The notes: a model not told the origin generated them from the letters alone. A stretch of DNA of 64,000 nucleotides from Vibrio sp. FE10 (GCF_030297155.1 NZ_AP028067.1:2914001-2978000), one strand, 5' to 3'. Numbered from the stretch's first letter, positions 42,539-51,029 are shown. Made by a program: numbers and translations.

Positions 42539-42636
42539 CGGACTGACGACTAATTCAAGAGCGGGCTTGCTCTATAGCTCGTTGAAATACGCTGTAATGA
42601 CAATTGGAATAGAGATGAAAAGGAAGTATGGATTAA

Positions 42637-42945
42637 ATGATAGATAACTTATTGGCTATTTTGTTTCTGTGCTTCTTTTGCTTTTTATTTTGGCAGCAGC
42701 GCAGGCAATCCGAGCTTGCGAAAGCTGCCATTGCGAGAAAGTGTAAAGAGCTAGACCTACAATTATTAAGCGTCGCCTTCAGTGGTCATAAACTTAAGAT
42801 GCGCCATGAGCTAACCACGATTTGGCGCTGGCATACTGTGTACCAATTTGAGTTTTCCGCATTAGGTGATGACCTGTACCAAGGAAAACTGACGATGGTC
42901 GGCTTCCGCTCTATGCGGTTTGAGCTACAGCCTCATAGAATGTAA
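42637..42945 (+). CDS. DUF3301 family single-pass membrane protein
   Basis: A 102-residue protein. One N-terminal membrane helix (LLAILFLCFFCFLFW) is followed by a cytosolic domain with RRQSELAKAAIARKCKELDLQLLS and a C-terminal Trp-rich strand region (TTIWRWHTVYQFEFSALGDD). Probably an integral inner-membrane anchor of unknown role. Its last 35 bases overlap the convergent acetyltransferase gene. Confidence 0.78.
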   Translation: MIDNLLAILFLCFFCFLFWQQRRQSELAKAAIARKCKELDLQLLSVAFSGHKLKMRHELTTIWRWHTVYQFEFSALGDDLYQGKLTMVGFRSMRFELQPHRM

Positions 42946-43429
42946 CGTCGCAATACGCGGTATAACTATATTCATGAAAAGGGCCAAACTGATCTTGTTT
43001 GGTCTCTTTAAATGCAAAGCCTAACTTTTCGAGTAACTTAATCGATGGGTTATGACCGACATTAACAGTCGCGACCACATTCGTTAAGTGCTCTTCAAAG
43101 CACACCAAACTAAAGAAAGGTTTTAGCACTTCGCTTGCAAGGCCTTGATTCCAAAACTCCTTGTCTAGAATAAATCCCAGTTCATGCTTCCCTTCCTCAG
43201 ACGAAACAAACAAATGTCCAAGGTATTCACGAGTCTGGTTATGAATAATGGCACGACAAAAACCGACGTTGTCGTTCAATATTTCTTGAAATAGGTGTTT
43301 TGCAGAGGCAATAGAATGCGGCCCGTTCATTTCAGCACGATTAATGGGGCAGCAATTCAACTTGATAAAGTCGTGTTGTAGCTGTTCAGTATAAGGTACT
43401 AACAGCGTTCTTGAGGTTGCTATCGTCAT
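42911..43429 (-). CDS. GNAT-family N-acetyltransferase (RimJ/RimL-like)
   Basis: 172-residue acyl-CoA N-acyltransferase. The acetyl-CoA loop region reads LGFILDKEFWNQGLASEVLKPFFSL, and NVGHNPSIKLLEKLGFAFKET is the typical RimJ/RimL-type C-terminal motif. Its target cannot be told from sequence. The 3' end overlaps the convergent DUF3301 gene by 35 bases. Confidence 0.85.
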   Translation of the reverse strand: MTIATSRTLLVPYTEQLQHDFIKLNCCPINRAEMNGPHSIASAKHLFQEILNDNVGFCRAIIHNQTREYLGHLFVSSEEGKHELGFILDKEFWNQGLASEVLKPFFSLVCFEEHLTNVVATVNVGHNPSIKLLEKLGFAFKETKQDQFGPFHEYSYTAYCDVTFYEAVAQTA

Positions 43430-43529
43430 AAAACACTCCTTGTGTTGACCATTAGCAGAAAAGCAGATGTTGCGCTCTTAGATAAAAGCTCCTGAATTAA
43501 AAAGAGCCCTAGATAGAGAAAAGCCTCAG

Positions 43530-43970
43530 ATAAAGAAAAGCCCCGACACCGAAGTGTCAGGGCTAGGGTCTTACTCGCAGCAGTCCGGCTACTAATAAAT
43601 GCTCCATGCATCATCCATAATAGTGGCTGTAATCCTTCAGCTCTTTCCTTTACTTCGCCGTCCTAGCGGTGTCCAATCATCCTGAAAGCTAACAATCCTA
43701 GTTAGCGCACATCACTTGTTCCGTGAGCGGTGTCCTTTACATCGTCCTGATGCTAATCCAACCCTTTAAATCCTAAAGGTGTCCATTGTCATTCCGTTGC
43801 AGCTAACTTCCTGTTAACTGACTGTATCCCTACAATGTCCTTACGCTCCATGCTTGACTACTCAATCCTAAGTAACCAAATCTTCATCCTGAAGATAACC
43901 AAATCCTTGGTGCTTTCCTGTTCCGTGTCAGAATCCTTCCGACAAGGTTTAATTTACGCGATTTAGGATT
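43530..43970 (-). ncRNA. csrB: CsrB-type regulatory small RNA that sequesters CsrA
   Basis: An unannotated RNA on the minus strand of a 750-base gap. By hand count it has about 27 GGA triplets, about 15 of them AGGA, at near-regular spacing over about 430 bases. Several sit in hairpin loops, for example CTTCAGGATGAAG and CATCAGGACGATG. This is the CsrA-binding arrangement of CsrB/CsrC, in which the RNA titrates CsrA. A tight terminator ends it (AGCCCTGACAC with GTGTCGGGGCT, then TTTT, at 43564-43537). A promoter is proposed from TTGAAT (plus 44000-44005), 17 bases, TCTATT (43977-43982), start near 43970. In E. coli csrB is also beside yqcC-truC; here the order is shared. No protein reading frame is credible across it. 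Exact 5' end is inferred. Confidence 0.85.
43537..43564 (-). terminator. Terminator of the CsrB-type RNA
   Basis: A GC-rich stem (AGCCCTGACAC/GTGTCGGGGCT, with a G-T wobble) with a short TTCG-like loop is followed by TTTTC on the minus strand. Confidence 0.85.
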
Positions 43971-44101
43971 TCGGACAATAGATTTGCATCACATTTTGAA
44001 TTCAAGAAAGTTGTTAATTATATAAAACAATTAAAATTCAAACACTTGGCTATATGCATATCAATTTCTCTAGAGAACTATTTGTGTTATCTCACAGCCT
44101 T

Positions 44102-44119
44102 TGTAAGAGATCTCTCACA
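44102..44119 (-). promoter_or_regulatory. GacA/UvrY/VarA-type binding box upstream of the CsrB RNA
   Basis: TGTAAGAGATCTCTCACA fits the consensus TGTAAG-N6-CTTACA with one mismatch. Its centre is about 140 bases upstream of the proposed csrB start, a usual distance for GacA upstream sites. VarA is the Vibrio ortholog of GacA/UvrY. Confidence 0.75.
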
Positions 44120-44196
44120 CGCGATGGGCGGTTTTATGATTCGCTATCATTCACTGGAGCGAGTAAAATGACAAAATACTAAAAATGGAGGTCAAC

Positions 44197-44484
44197 ATGC
44201 TAACAAAAGATGTGTCTGAAGAGTTGAAATCAGTGCTTGAAGGACTGCAAGCGCAAGGGAAAGAGCCGACAGTTGCTTTAGTTAAAGCTCGTATGAGCAC
44301 ATCCGTTCCGATGCCAGCTTTAATCATGACTATCAAAAGCTGGAAAAGTGCGAATCGTGTACCTAAAGTGGAAGTCGCGACACAAGAAGAGCCGGCACTT
44401 GATCGTGTTAGCCAACTGGAAAAGCAAATCCTTGAACTTACCGCTCGCGTTGCCACGCTTGAGGCTAAGTTAACTGAACAATAA
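44197..44484 (+). CDS. Small KfrA-N-like helix-rich protein of unknown function
   Basis: I use the ATG at 44197, which has GGAGGT four bases before it; the ATG at 44185 overlaps that ribosome site. The product is 95 residues. The N-terminal part (EELKSVLEGLQAQGKEPTVA then LVKARMSTSVPMPAL and KSWKS) resembles the KfrA_N DNA-binding fold, and the C-terminal part (LDRVSQLEKQILELTARVATLEAKL) is a leucine-rich coiled coil. A DNA-binding protein is inferred, not shown. Its promoter region overlaps the VarA-type box, so it could share control with csrB. Confidence 0.65.
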   Translation: MLTKDVSEELKSVLEGLQAQGKEPTVALVKARMSTSVPMPALIMTIKSWKSANRVPKVEVATQEEPALDRVSQLEKQILELTARVATLEAKLTEQ

Positions 44485-44522
44485 GTTGACCGATAAATAA
44501 GCTAACAGAGAAATAGAACACT

Positions 44523-44966
44523 ATGAAGATATGGGTTGATGCGGACGCTTGTCCCAAGGTTATCCGAGAAACAATCGTACGCGCAGCTGAACGCACAGGG
44601 GTCGAATGTACCTTTGTCGCGAACCATTTGGTTCCCGTTCCCAAGCGTAATAACATTCACTCAATTCAAGTACCAAGCGGATTTGATATTGCAGATGATG
44701 AAATCGTAAAACGCACTGAACCCGGCGATCTAGTGATTACCTCTGACATCCCTCTGGCTGATGAAGTGATCACCAAAGGTGCGCTTGCTTTAAGCTCTCG
44801 CGGCGAGCTCTACACCAAAGAGACCATTAAAGCACGTCTCAACATTCGTGACTTTATGGATACCATGCGTTCAAGCGGTATTCAAACTGGCGGACCAAGC
44901 ACCCTTTCTCAAACCGACCGTCGTGAGTTCGCAAACCACCTCGATCGCCTGCTCGCTAAACGTTAA
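44523..44966 (+). CDS. UPF0178/DUF188 family protein, YaiI-like
   Basis: 147 residues, beginning [16 protein letters not shown], with [12 protein letters not shown] and the C-terminal [26 protein letters not shown], which I recognise as the DUF188 (YaiI/YqxD) family. The conserved Asp residues suggest a PIN-like nuclease fold, but activity is not established. 38 bases after the KfrA-like gene. Confidence 0.9.
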   Translation: MKIWVDADACPKVIRETIVRAAERTGVECTFVANHLVPVPKRNNIHSIQVPSGFDIADDEIVKRTEPGDLVITSDIPLADEVITKGALALSSRGELYTKETIKARLNIRDFMDTMRSSGIQTGGPSTLSQTDRREFANHLDRLLAKR

Positions 44967-45085
44967 CCGCAGTCATTTCTAATGACGACAACTTTAGAAA
45001 TCGTCACTTAGTCGATACAACCCCGATGAAATTTTAATCGACATACTCCGTTCTTGATATTTATTACAATAACGGAGTATTGCTT

Positions 45086-45841
45086 ATGATTCGTCGAATC
45101 GCCCTCTCGCTATCCATTGTTTTTGGCAGCACCCAACTTTCTTTTGCTGATGAAGGCTTTGCCGATGAACACTTTGCTGGTCAAGAGTACGGAATCATCG
45201 GAGGCAGCATCACCTATGGTGAAAGTGTTTTCTCGACTAAAAGTGCCCCTCAATTTGGCGCGACACCTAACCTATTCTATTCAGGTCCAAAAGGCTTTAT
45301 CGATGGTAGCTTAGCCAATTGGCAACTGCTGCCTTACGTCGGGTTATCTGGAAATTGGCGCTTTGCTGAAGTGTCAGACACTTTCGTGAACCTACCTAAC
45401 GGCATTCAAGATAGAGATGGTAATGGAGAGCTGGGGATAACCTTAGGAACGGTAGGCGCACGCCTCACCTACTTACACGACGTGACTTCAGAACATGATG
45501 GCTACGAAGTTCAGCTTCACCTAGGCAGAACGTTAGAAACCTGGACGCAGCCATTCACCATTACACCCTACCTAGAAGTCGATTATCGTGATAAGAAACT
45601 GTCCAATCACCTGTATGGTATTTCTAACACCGAATCTTCTGCCTCAGGGTTAAATCAGTTTGATGCGGGTTCGACGTTTGTTTATCAAGCGGGGTTAATC
45701 GGGCTCTATGAGTTCACGCCAACTTGGATTGGTATCGCTCGAGCAGACTTGATTCATCACGACAGCGACAGCGCGTTGATACAACGAGACTTGGGCTGGT
45801 CATTCGAACTAGGCGTTACCTATCGGTTTGCAGGATTGTAA
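45086..45841 (+). CDS. MipA/OmpV family outer-membrane protein
   Basis: A beta-barrel of the MipA/OmpV family, which includes outer-membrane scaffolding and porin-like proteins. I start at the ATG at 45086 (CGGAG upstream), giving 251 residues; a TTG two codons earlier is possible. The signal peptide ends in STQLSFA. Beta-strand stretches with alternating residues fill the rest (YGIIGGSITYGE, WQLLPYVGLSGNWRF, FTPTWIGIARADLIHH), and the C-terminal FELGVTYRFAGL carries the outer-membrane ending. Cargo is unknown. Confidence 0.82.
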   Translation: MIRRIALSLSIVFGSTQLSFADEGFADEHFAGQEYGIIGGSITYGESVFSTKSAPQFGATPNLFYSGPKGFIDGSLANWQLLPYVGLSGNWRFAEVSDTFVNLPNGIQDRDGNGELGITLGTVGARLTYLHDVTSEHDGYEVQLHLGRTLETWTQPFTITPYLEVDYRDKKLSNHLYGISNTESSASGLNQFDAGSTFVYQAGLIGLYEFTPTWIGIARADLIHHDSDSALIQRDLGWSFELGVTYRFAGL

Positions 45842-45860
45842 GTTTACTGACTCAAACAAA

Positions 45861-45886
45861 AAGAGCCTGCATCAATGCAGGCTCTT
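45861..45886 (-). terminator. Terminator between the convergent MipA-like and AbgT-like genes
   Basis: AAGAGCCTGCAT pairs with ATGCAGGCTCTT with almost no loop; on the minus strand TTTTGTTT follows, so it mainly serves the AbgT-like gene. On the plus strand the T run is short. Confidence 0.8.
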
Positions 45887-45946
45887 GGGTATATCGTCTT
45901 ATATTCAGTTAATAAGCGAATCGAAATGTTCGCCTATCAAAGTTCA

Positions 45947-47533
45947 CTAAGGCGTGTAGTACGTTGCAGCGCCTGGACCTACTGGTAGACCGAATACGAA
46001 TACCCATAGGTAGAACAAGATGCTCCAACCGAACATGAATACCATTGAGTAAGGCAACATGGTTGCGATCAGTGTACCAATACCAAGGTTCTTCATGTAG
46101 CGAGTCGCTACGGCAAGGATAAGACCGAAGTAGCTCATCATTGGTGTAATGATGTTGGTTGTTGAATCACCGATACGGTAAGCCGCTTGAATCGTTTCAG
46201 GTGCGTAGCCTACTAGCATTAGCATTGGAACGAAGATTGGTGCCGTTACTGCCCACTGTGCAGAAGCTGAACCGATCATCAGGTTAATGAAGCCACACAT
46301 TAGGATGAATGCGAAGAACAACATTGGACCCGTTAGGCCGATATCCTGAAGGAATGTTGCGCCACCTACAGCGACCACTTGACCAAAGTTCGTCCACTTA
46401 AAGAAAGCAACAAACTGTGCAGCAAAGAATACAAGAACGATGTACATGCCCATTGAAGACATAGACGTTGCCATTGCATTAATCACATCACGGTCATTCT
46501 TCATTGAACCGGTAATTTTGCCGTAAACAAAACCAGGAATAGCAAAGAATACAAAGATAAACGCTACGATACTTTTCAGGAATGGAGAGCCTGAAATCGT
46601 GCCCGCCTCTGAACGTAGAACACCGTCAGCAGGAACAACAGTCCAAGCTAAAAGCGCACTCACGATTAATACAGCGACACCCGCAAGTCTAAGGCCTTTC
46701 TTCTCAATAGCAGTAAGCTTACCCATTGAGTCATTTGAAAGATCTTCAGACGCGTCTTCGTCATTGTATTTACCCAGTTTAGGTTCAACAATCTTCTCTG
46801 TTACCAATGCACCGGCAATCGAGATAAAGAAGGTCGAAATAAACATGAAGTACCAGTTTGATTCAGGGCCAACAGAGTAAGATGGATCAAGCATTTGTGC
46901 TGCTGTTTCTGTAATACCAGAAAGCAGTGGGTCAACCGTACCAATAAGTAGGTTTGCAGAATAACCACCAGATACACCAGCAAATGCTGCCGCTAGACCT
47001 GCTAATGGGTGACGACCCAATGAGTGGAAAAGCATTGCTGCAAGAGGGATAAGTACTACGTAACCCAGCTCTGAAGCCGTGTTAGAGATAATACCGGCAA
47101 ATACTACAGTTACAGTAACCATGCGCTGAGATGCGCCCATTACCATGCCGCGCATTGCCGCAGATAATAGACCTGAGTGTTCAGCAATCGCAACACCTAG
47201 CATTGCAACAAGCACAGTACCAAGTGGCGCAAAGCCAACAAAGTTCGAAACTAGATTCGTTACGATGAGTTGTAAGCCTTCAGCATTAAGTAAGCTTACA
47301 ACGTGGATCATGCCATCAGCAGCACGACCGCTAGCACCTTCTGGGCGAGGATCCATTACAGATACTTCGAAGTAACCAGCAATTCCTGAAGAGACTAGGA
47401 TTGCGACACAGAAGATTGCGAAAAGAGTGATTGGGTGGGGTAAAAGGTTCCCCAAATATTCAACGCCATCGAGAAAGCGGGTAAAAATAGGTTTCTTTGG
47501 CGAGTTGTTTTTTATTGAAGCTGATGAACTCAT
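45947..47533 (-). CDS. AbgT family transporter
   Basis: An inner-membrane transporter of the AbgT family (p-aminobenzoyl-glutamate uptake or sulphonamide efflux in known members). Start at 47533, with AAGGAGGG seven bases upstream, gives 528 residues; 28 further codons lack similarity. Family segments: GNLLPHPITLFAIFC, the long cytosolic loop with EPKLGKYNDED, and GSASAQWAVTAPIFVPMLM. The helical hairpin and twelve-helix plan fits the family. Whether the substrate is the folate breakdown product cannot be told; no abgA/abgB genes are nearby. Confidence 0.88.
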   Translation of the reverse strand: MSSSASIKNNSPKKPIFTRFLDGVEYLGNLLPHPITLFAIFCVAILVSSGIAGYFEVSVMDPRPEGASGRAADGMIHVVSLLNAEGLQLIVTNLVSNFVGFAPLGTVLVAMLGVAIAEHSGLLSAAMRGMVMGASQRMVTVTVVFAGIISNTASELGYVVLIPLAAMLFHSLGRHPLAGLAAAFAGVSGGYSANLLIGTVDPLLSGITETAAQMLDPSYSVGPESNWYFMFISTFFISIAGALVTEKIVEPKLGKYNDEDASEDLSNDSMGKLTAIEKKGLRLAGVAVLIVSALLAWTVVPADGVLRSEAGTISGSPFLKSIVAFIFVFFAIPGFVYGKITGSMKNDRDVINAMATSMSSMGMYIVLVFFAAQFVAFFKWTNFGQVVAVGGATFLQDIGLTGPMLFFAFILMCGFINLMIGSASAQWAVTAPIFVPMLMLVGYAPETIQAAYRIGDSTTNIITPMMSYFGLILAVATRYMKNLGIGTLIATMLPYSMVFMFGWSILFYLWVFVFGLPVGPGAATYYTP

Positions 47534-47631
47534 CAGTTCCCTCCTTGTAGTGATTCCTGTGCAATTGTGACAAAAATGTTCAAATTGCCAGCGCAGAGTA
47601 CGCGACAAAATTATCAATTAGAAATTCAAAA

Positions 47632-47650
47632 TGTTACAAAATGTGTAACA
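47632..47650. promoter_or_regulatory. Palindromic operator-like site upstream of the AbgT-like gene
   Basis: TGTTACA and TGTAACA form a perfect 7-bp dyad with a 5-base spacer, about 100 bases upstream of the AbgT-like start. The binding protein is unknown. The rest of the gap 47534-47919 (386 bases, AT-rich) holds no gene that I can see. Confidence 0.5.
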
Positions 47651-47919
47651 AACGACGACTTTTAACTCTATTTGAACAATTAATTAGCAAATAAATCTAT
47701 ATTAAATACAAAAACTAGATTTATAATTCACAACTACGCATTCACTAGAAATATAACTCACAATATAACCCATTGATTCACTTGAAAATAAAACACATCG
47801 TACGCTAAATGCACACTCGATATCCGGTCAAGTTCCTCTCGAAGGAAAAGAAAAACAGACAAATGAATGAAGTTTGACTTTCCCCTCGTTTTTACACACG
47901 CGTCACATCATATTGACGG

Positions 47920-48045
47920 TTATTTTTGAACCGCTTTAAATCTTGGATTGGATTTACAGATGACATAGTGACGCCCTCTACGCTTAACGATCTGGCAATC
48001 GGGGTGACGGCTTTTCGCACTTTTAAGTGATTTAATAACTTTCAT
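47920..48045 (-). CDS. rpmJ2: 50S ribosomal protein L36, alternative (zinc-free, YkgO-like) paralog
   Basis: A 41-codon gene, too short for most ORF callers. It reads [20 protein letters not shown], then [20 protein letters not shown], then K. The Cys and His pattern of the canonical zinc-binding L36 is not intact, and the [21 protein letters not shown] pattern is that of the YkgO-type paralog. It begins one base before the stop of the L31 type B gene ends (TAATG), so the two are translationally coupled. This pair replaces the zinc-containing L31/L36 under zinc limitation in known systems. Cys17 and Cys30 remain but their partners are absent. Confidence 0.93.
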   Translation of the reverse strand: MKVIKSLKSAKSRHPDCQIVKRRGRHYVICKSNPRFKAVQK

Positions 48046-48305
48046 TACTTAGCTCCCTTACCTAATTGACCAAAGCGACGAGTAAAGTTAGCAACACGTC
48101 CCTCTTTATGTAGCACTCTCTGTTTACCTGTATAGAAAGGATGCGATTTTGCAGACACTTCAATCGTGAAATAAGGGTAAGTATTACCATCTTCCCATTC
48201 GATAGTACGCTCTGTTTTCAAGGTTGAGCCAATCAAGAAGTACTCATCAACACTGGTGTCGTGGAACACCACTGTACGGTAGTCCGGGTGGATATTCGGT
48301 TTCAT
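48045..48305 (-). CDS. rpmE2: 50S ribosomal protein L31 type B (zinc-independent)
   Basis: 86 residues, versus about 70 for type A L31. Type B signatures: [36 protein letters not shown] and [14 protein letters not shown]. No CxxC zinc motif exists, so it does not hold zinc. Under zinc starvation, type B proteins displace the zinc form and release zinc in known bacteria. Start is preceded by AGGGAAATACA. Control by the Zur-like site at 48330-48347 is inferred. Confidence 0.95.
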   Translation of the reverse strand: MKPNIHPDYRTVVFHDTSVDEYFLIGSTLKTERTIEWEDGNTYPYFTIEVSAKSHPFYTGKQRVLHKEGRVANFTRRFGQLGKGAK

Positions 48306-48329
48306 TGTATTTCCCTAAATAATTAAATT

Positions 48330-48347
48330 GATACGTTATAACATTGC
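48330..48347 (-). promoter_or_regulatory. Zur-like operator at the L31/L36 promoter
   Basis: GATACGTTATAACATTGC differs at three of 18 positions from the gammaproteobacterial Zur-type palindrome GAAATGTTATAACATTTC. It covers the -10 of a proposed promoter (TTGATA at 48361-48366, 17-base spacer, TGTTAT at 48338-48343). This is the arrangement expected for zinc repression of L31 type B. Confidence 0.7.
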
Positions 48348-48364
48348 AAATGATAATTATTATC
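48346..48364. promoter_or_regulatory. Fur-box-like sequence adjoining the Zur-like operator
   Basis: GCAAATGATAATTATTATC matches 16 of 19 positions of the Fur consensus GATAATGATAATCATTATC. It covers the -35 of the L31/L36 promoter and overlaps the Zur-like box by two bases. It also lies in the divergent gap to trmO. Confidence 0.6.
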
Positions 48365-48429
48365 AAAAGAAAAACAAGCGATTTTATGATATTTTTCCGC
48401 CATAGATCGTAATTAGAGAACGTCCACTC

Positions 48430-49125
48430 ATGTACTCCATTGAACCTATTGGCTTTATAGAGTCTCCTTATAAAGAGAAGTTCGCGGTACCAAGGCAGCC
48501 TAGATTGGTGCCGACATCTACCTCCAGAGTCAGGCTGGTTGACGCGGCAAACTGTCTTGAGTCTGTTCGTGATATTGAGCAATTTAGCCATGTGTGGTTG
48601 TTGTTTTTGTTCGATAAGAACCTTGAAGCAGGCTGGAAACCAACCGTGAGGCCACCTCGACTGGGCGGTAATGAACGCATTGGTGTCTTCGCATCGCGTG
48701 CCACCTTTAGGCCGAATGGAATTGGCATGTCTGCGGTTGAACTAAAAGGTGTATCTCAAGAAAAGAGACAAACTTGGTTGGACTTGGGCAGTGTTGATCT
48801 CGTTGACGGCACACCTATCATCGACATCAAACCTTATATCCCCTACTCGGATTCGATTCCCGATGCACTCGGAGGGTTTGCCGCCGATGAACCTGAAGTG
48901 TTAGATGTGAACTTCTCGCAGCAAGCTCAAAGTAAGCTGTCTGGTCACCCACAGGCGCGCCATATCATTCAGGTGATCAAAGAAGTGCTAGGCCAAGATC
49001 CACGCCCCGCCTATAAGAAAGGCAAGCCAGACAGTAAAGAATATGCGGTAAATTTGTTCGATCTTAACGTGAAATTCGTTGTTGAAACGCTTTTCATCAA
49101 TGTTACCGACATTGAACGCTTTTGA
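48430..49125 (+). CDS. trmO: tRNA (N6-threonylcarbamoyladenosine(37)-N6)-methyltransferase TrmO
   Basis: SAM-dependent enzyme that methylates t6A37 of tRNA(Thr) to m6t6A. 231 residues (235 in E. coli YaeB/TsaA). Family motifs: IGFIESPYKEKFAVPRQPRL (residues 6-25), FSHVWLLFLFDKN, PPRLGGNERIGVFASRATFRPNGIGMS (SAM region) and DIKPYIPYSDSIPDA. The C-terminal domain ends RPAYKKGKPDSKEYAV. Divergent from the L31/L36 pair. Confidence 0.95.
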   Translation: MYSIEPIGFIESPYKEKFAVPRQPRLVPTSTSRVRLVDAANCLESVRDIEQFSHVWLLFLFDKNLEAGWKPTVRPPRLGGNERIGVFASRATFRPNGIGMSAVELKGVSQEKRQTWLDLGSVDLVDGTPIIDIKPYIPYSDSIPDALGGFAADEPEVLDVNFSQQAQSKLSGHPQARHIIQVIKEVLGQDPRPAYKKGKPDSKEYAVNLFDLNVKFVVETLFINVTDIERF

Positions 49126-49226
49126 GATCCCAAATAGGCTGATATTATATGCGGCTATATCAGACTTGCTGTCGTCACTAACTGCAGCAAATTTTCTTTT
49201 ATCAATGATGAAACGGATACCATAGA

Positions 49227-50945
49227 ATGCGTACCAGTAACTACCTTCTTTCTACTCTGAAAGAGACTCCAAACGACGCAGAAGTTATCAGCCACCAGCT
49301 GATGCTACGTGCAGGTATGATCCGTAAGCTAGCTTCAGGTTTATATACTTGGCTACCTACTGGTCTACGTGTACTGCGTAAAGTCGAAAATATCGTTCGC
49401 CAAGAGATCGATAATGCAGGTGCCGTTGAAATCTTGATGCCCGTAGTTCAACCGTTTGAGCTTTGGGAAGAGACTGGCCGTTCTGAAAAGATGGGCCCTG
49501 AGCTACTTCGTTTCACAGACCGTCACTCTCGTCCGTTCGTTCTTAGCCCAACAGCTGAAGAAGTAGTGACGAGCTTAGTACGTAACGAGATCAGCTCTTA
49601 CAAACAGCTACCTCTAAACCTGTACCAAATCCAGACTAAATTCCGTGATGAACGCCGCCCTCGTTTTGGCGTAATGCGTGCACGTGAATTCTCTATGATG
49701 GATGCGTACAGCTTTGATATCGACAAAGAAGGCTTAGAAAAGTCTTACCAAGCGATGCACGATGCTTACTGTAAAGCATTCGACCGCATGGGCCTTGAGT
49801 ACCGTCCAGTATTGGCAGACTCTGGCGCTATCGGCGGCAGCGGCTCTCAAGAGTTCCACGTTCTTGCTGAAAGCGGCGAAGACCTAATCGCATTCTCTTC
49901 TGAATCTGATTACGCAGCGAACATCGAGAAAGCAGAAGCACTAGCTCCTACTGAAGAAGTTGCAGCGCCAACTCAAGAGATGGAACTGGTTGATACGCCA
50001 AACGCAAAAACAATTGCTGAGCTTGTAGAGCAACACGGTCTAGCAATCGAGAAGACCGTTAAGACTCTATTCGTTAAAGCGTCTGATGAAGTAGAAGCAG
50101 ATATCATTGCTCTAATCATCCGTGGTGATCACGAGCTTAACGAAGTGAAAGCAGAAAACCTTCCACAGATCGCTTCTCCACTAGAGATGGCTTCTGAAGA
50201 AGAGATTCGTGCACTTGTTGGTGCCGGTCCTGGTTCACTAGGTCCTGTTGGCCTAGAGCTTCCATTCATCGTTGACCGCTCTGTTGCTGTAATGAGTGAC
50301 TTCGGCGCTGGCGCAAACGTAGACGGTAAGCACTACTTCGGTATTAACTGGGGTCGTGACGTTGAGCTTGCTCAAGTTGAAGACCTACGTAACGTTGTTG
50401 AAGGCGACCTTAGCCCATGTGGTCAAGGTACTATCCAGCTTAAGCGTGGTATCGAAGTTGGTCACATCTTCCAGCTAGGTAATACTTACTCTAAAGCAAT
50501 GAACTGTAACGTGCTTGGTCCTGATGGTAAGAGCGTAATCCTAGAAATGGGTTGTTACGGTATCGGTGTTTCACGTGTTGTTGCATCTGCTATCGAGCAA
50601 AACCACGATAAATTCGGTATCACTTGGCCAGACGCACTAGCGCCGTTCCAAGTTGCTATCGTACCAATGAACATGCACAAATCTGAGCGCGTTAAAGAAG
50701 CCGCTGAGAAACTATACGCTGAATTAACAGCTATGGGTATCGAAGTACTATTCGATGACCGTAAAGAGCGTCCAGGTGTTATGTTTAAAGATATCGAGCT
50801 AGTGGGTATTCCTCACACTATCGTTATCGGTGATCGCAGCATGGACGAAGGTAACTTCGAATACAAAAACCGTCGTACCGGTGATAAAGAAGTTATCGCA
50901 ATGGACACGGTTATCGAGCACCTTAAAGCTCAACTAGCAAAGTAA
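49227..50945 (+). CDS. proS: Prolyl-tRNA synthetase
   Basis: Charges tRNA(Pro) and edits misacylated Ala. 572 residues (E. coli 572). Class II motifs: [18 protein letters not shown] and the motif-2 region [18 protein letters not shown]. The prokaryote-type editing domain is inserted between about 230 and 390, with the KTLFVKA and GPGSLGPVG stretches. [10 protein letters not shown] is motif 3, and the anticodon-binding domain at the end has [13 protein letters not shown]. trmO precedes it in the same direction, an E. coli-like order (yaeB then proS). Confidence 0.98.
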   Translation: MRTSNYLLSTLKETPNDAEVISHQLMLRAGMIRKLASGLYTWLPTGLRVLRKVENIVRQEIDNAGAVEILMPVVQPFELWEETGRSEKMGPELLRFTDRHSRPFVLSPTAEEVVTSLVRNEISSYKQLPLNLYQIQTKFRDERRPRFGVMRAREFSMMDAYSFDIDKEGLEKSYQAMHDAYCKAFDRMGLEYRPVLADSGAIGGSGSQEFHVLAESGEDLIAFSSESDYAANIEKAEALAPTEEVAAPTQEMELVDTPNAKTIAELVEQHGLAIEKTVKTLFVKASDEVEADIIALIIRGDHELNEVKAENLPQIASPLEMASEEEIRALVGAGPGSLGPVGLELPFIVDRSVAVMSDFGAGANVDGKHYFGINWGRDVELAQVEDLRNVVEGDLSPCGQGTIQLKRGIEVGHIFQLGNTYSKAMNCNVLGPDGKSVILEMGCYGIGVSRVVASAIEQNHDKFGITWPDALAPFQVAIVPMNMHKSERVKEAAEKLYAELTAMGIEVLFDDRKERPGVMFKDIELVGIPHTIVIGDRSMDEGNFEYKNRRTGDKEVIAMDTVIEHLKAQLAK

Positions 50946-50963
50946 TCCTATTGCTTGCTAGCT

Positions 50964-50999
50964 GATAGATAGATAGTTAGTTAGTTAGTTAGATAGATA
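50964..50999. repeat. Tetranucleotide tandem repeats (GATA)3(GTTA)4(GATA)2
   Basis: A perfect 36-base array of two related 4-base units, immediately after proS. Slippage-prone but intergenic. Confidence 0.95.
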
Positions 51000-51002
51000 T
51001 TG

Positions 51003-51029
51003 AAAGGCTGCCATTAGGTGGCCTTTTTT
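51003..51029 (+). terminator. Terminator after proS
   Basis: AAAGGC pairs with GCCTTT around an inner hairpin (CC/GG), followed by TTTTTG. Confidence 0.75.

Noticed and set aside
43426..43614. 62-codon open frame on the minus strand running into the CsrB-type RNA
   Set aside because: It overlaps the RNA and its terminator; the composition follows the hairpins, not a protein.
43560..43970. CRISPR-like array from the recurring AGGA/TCCT motif
   Set aside because: The motif is only 4 bases, spacing is irregular and the surrounding sequence differs each time; it fits CsrA sites.
47534..47919. Possible hidden gene in the AbgT-L36 gap
   Set aside because: AT-rich with no reading frame of interest; only the dyad at 47632 stands out.
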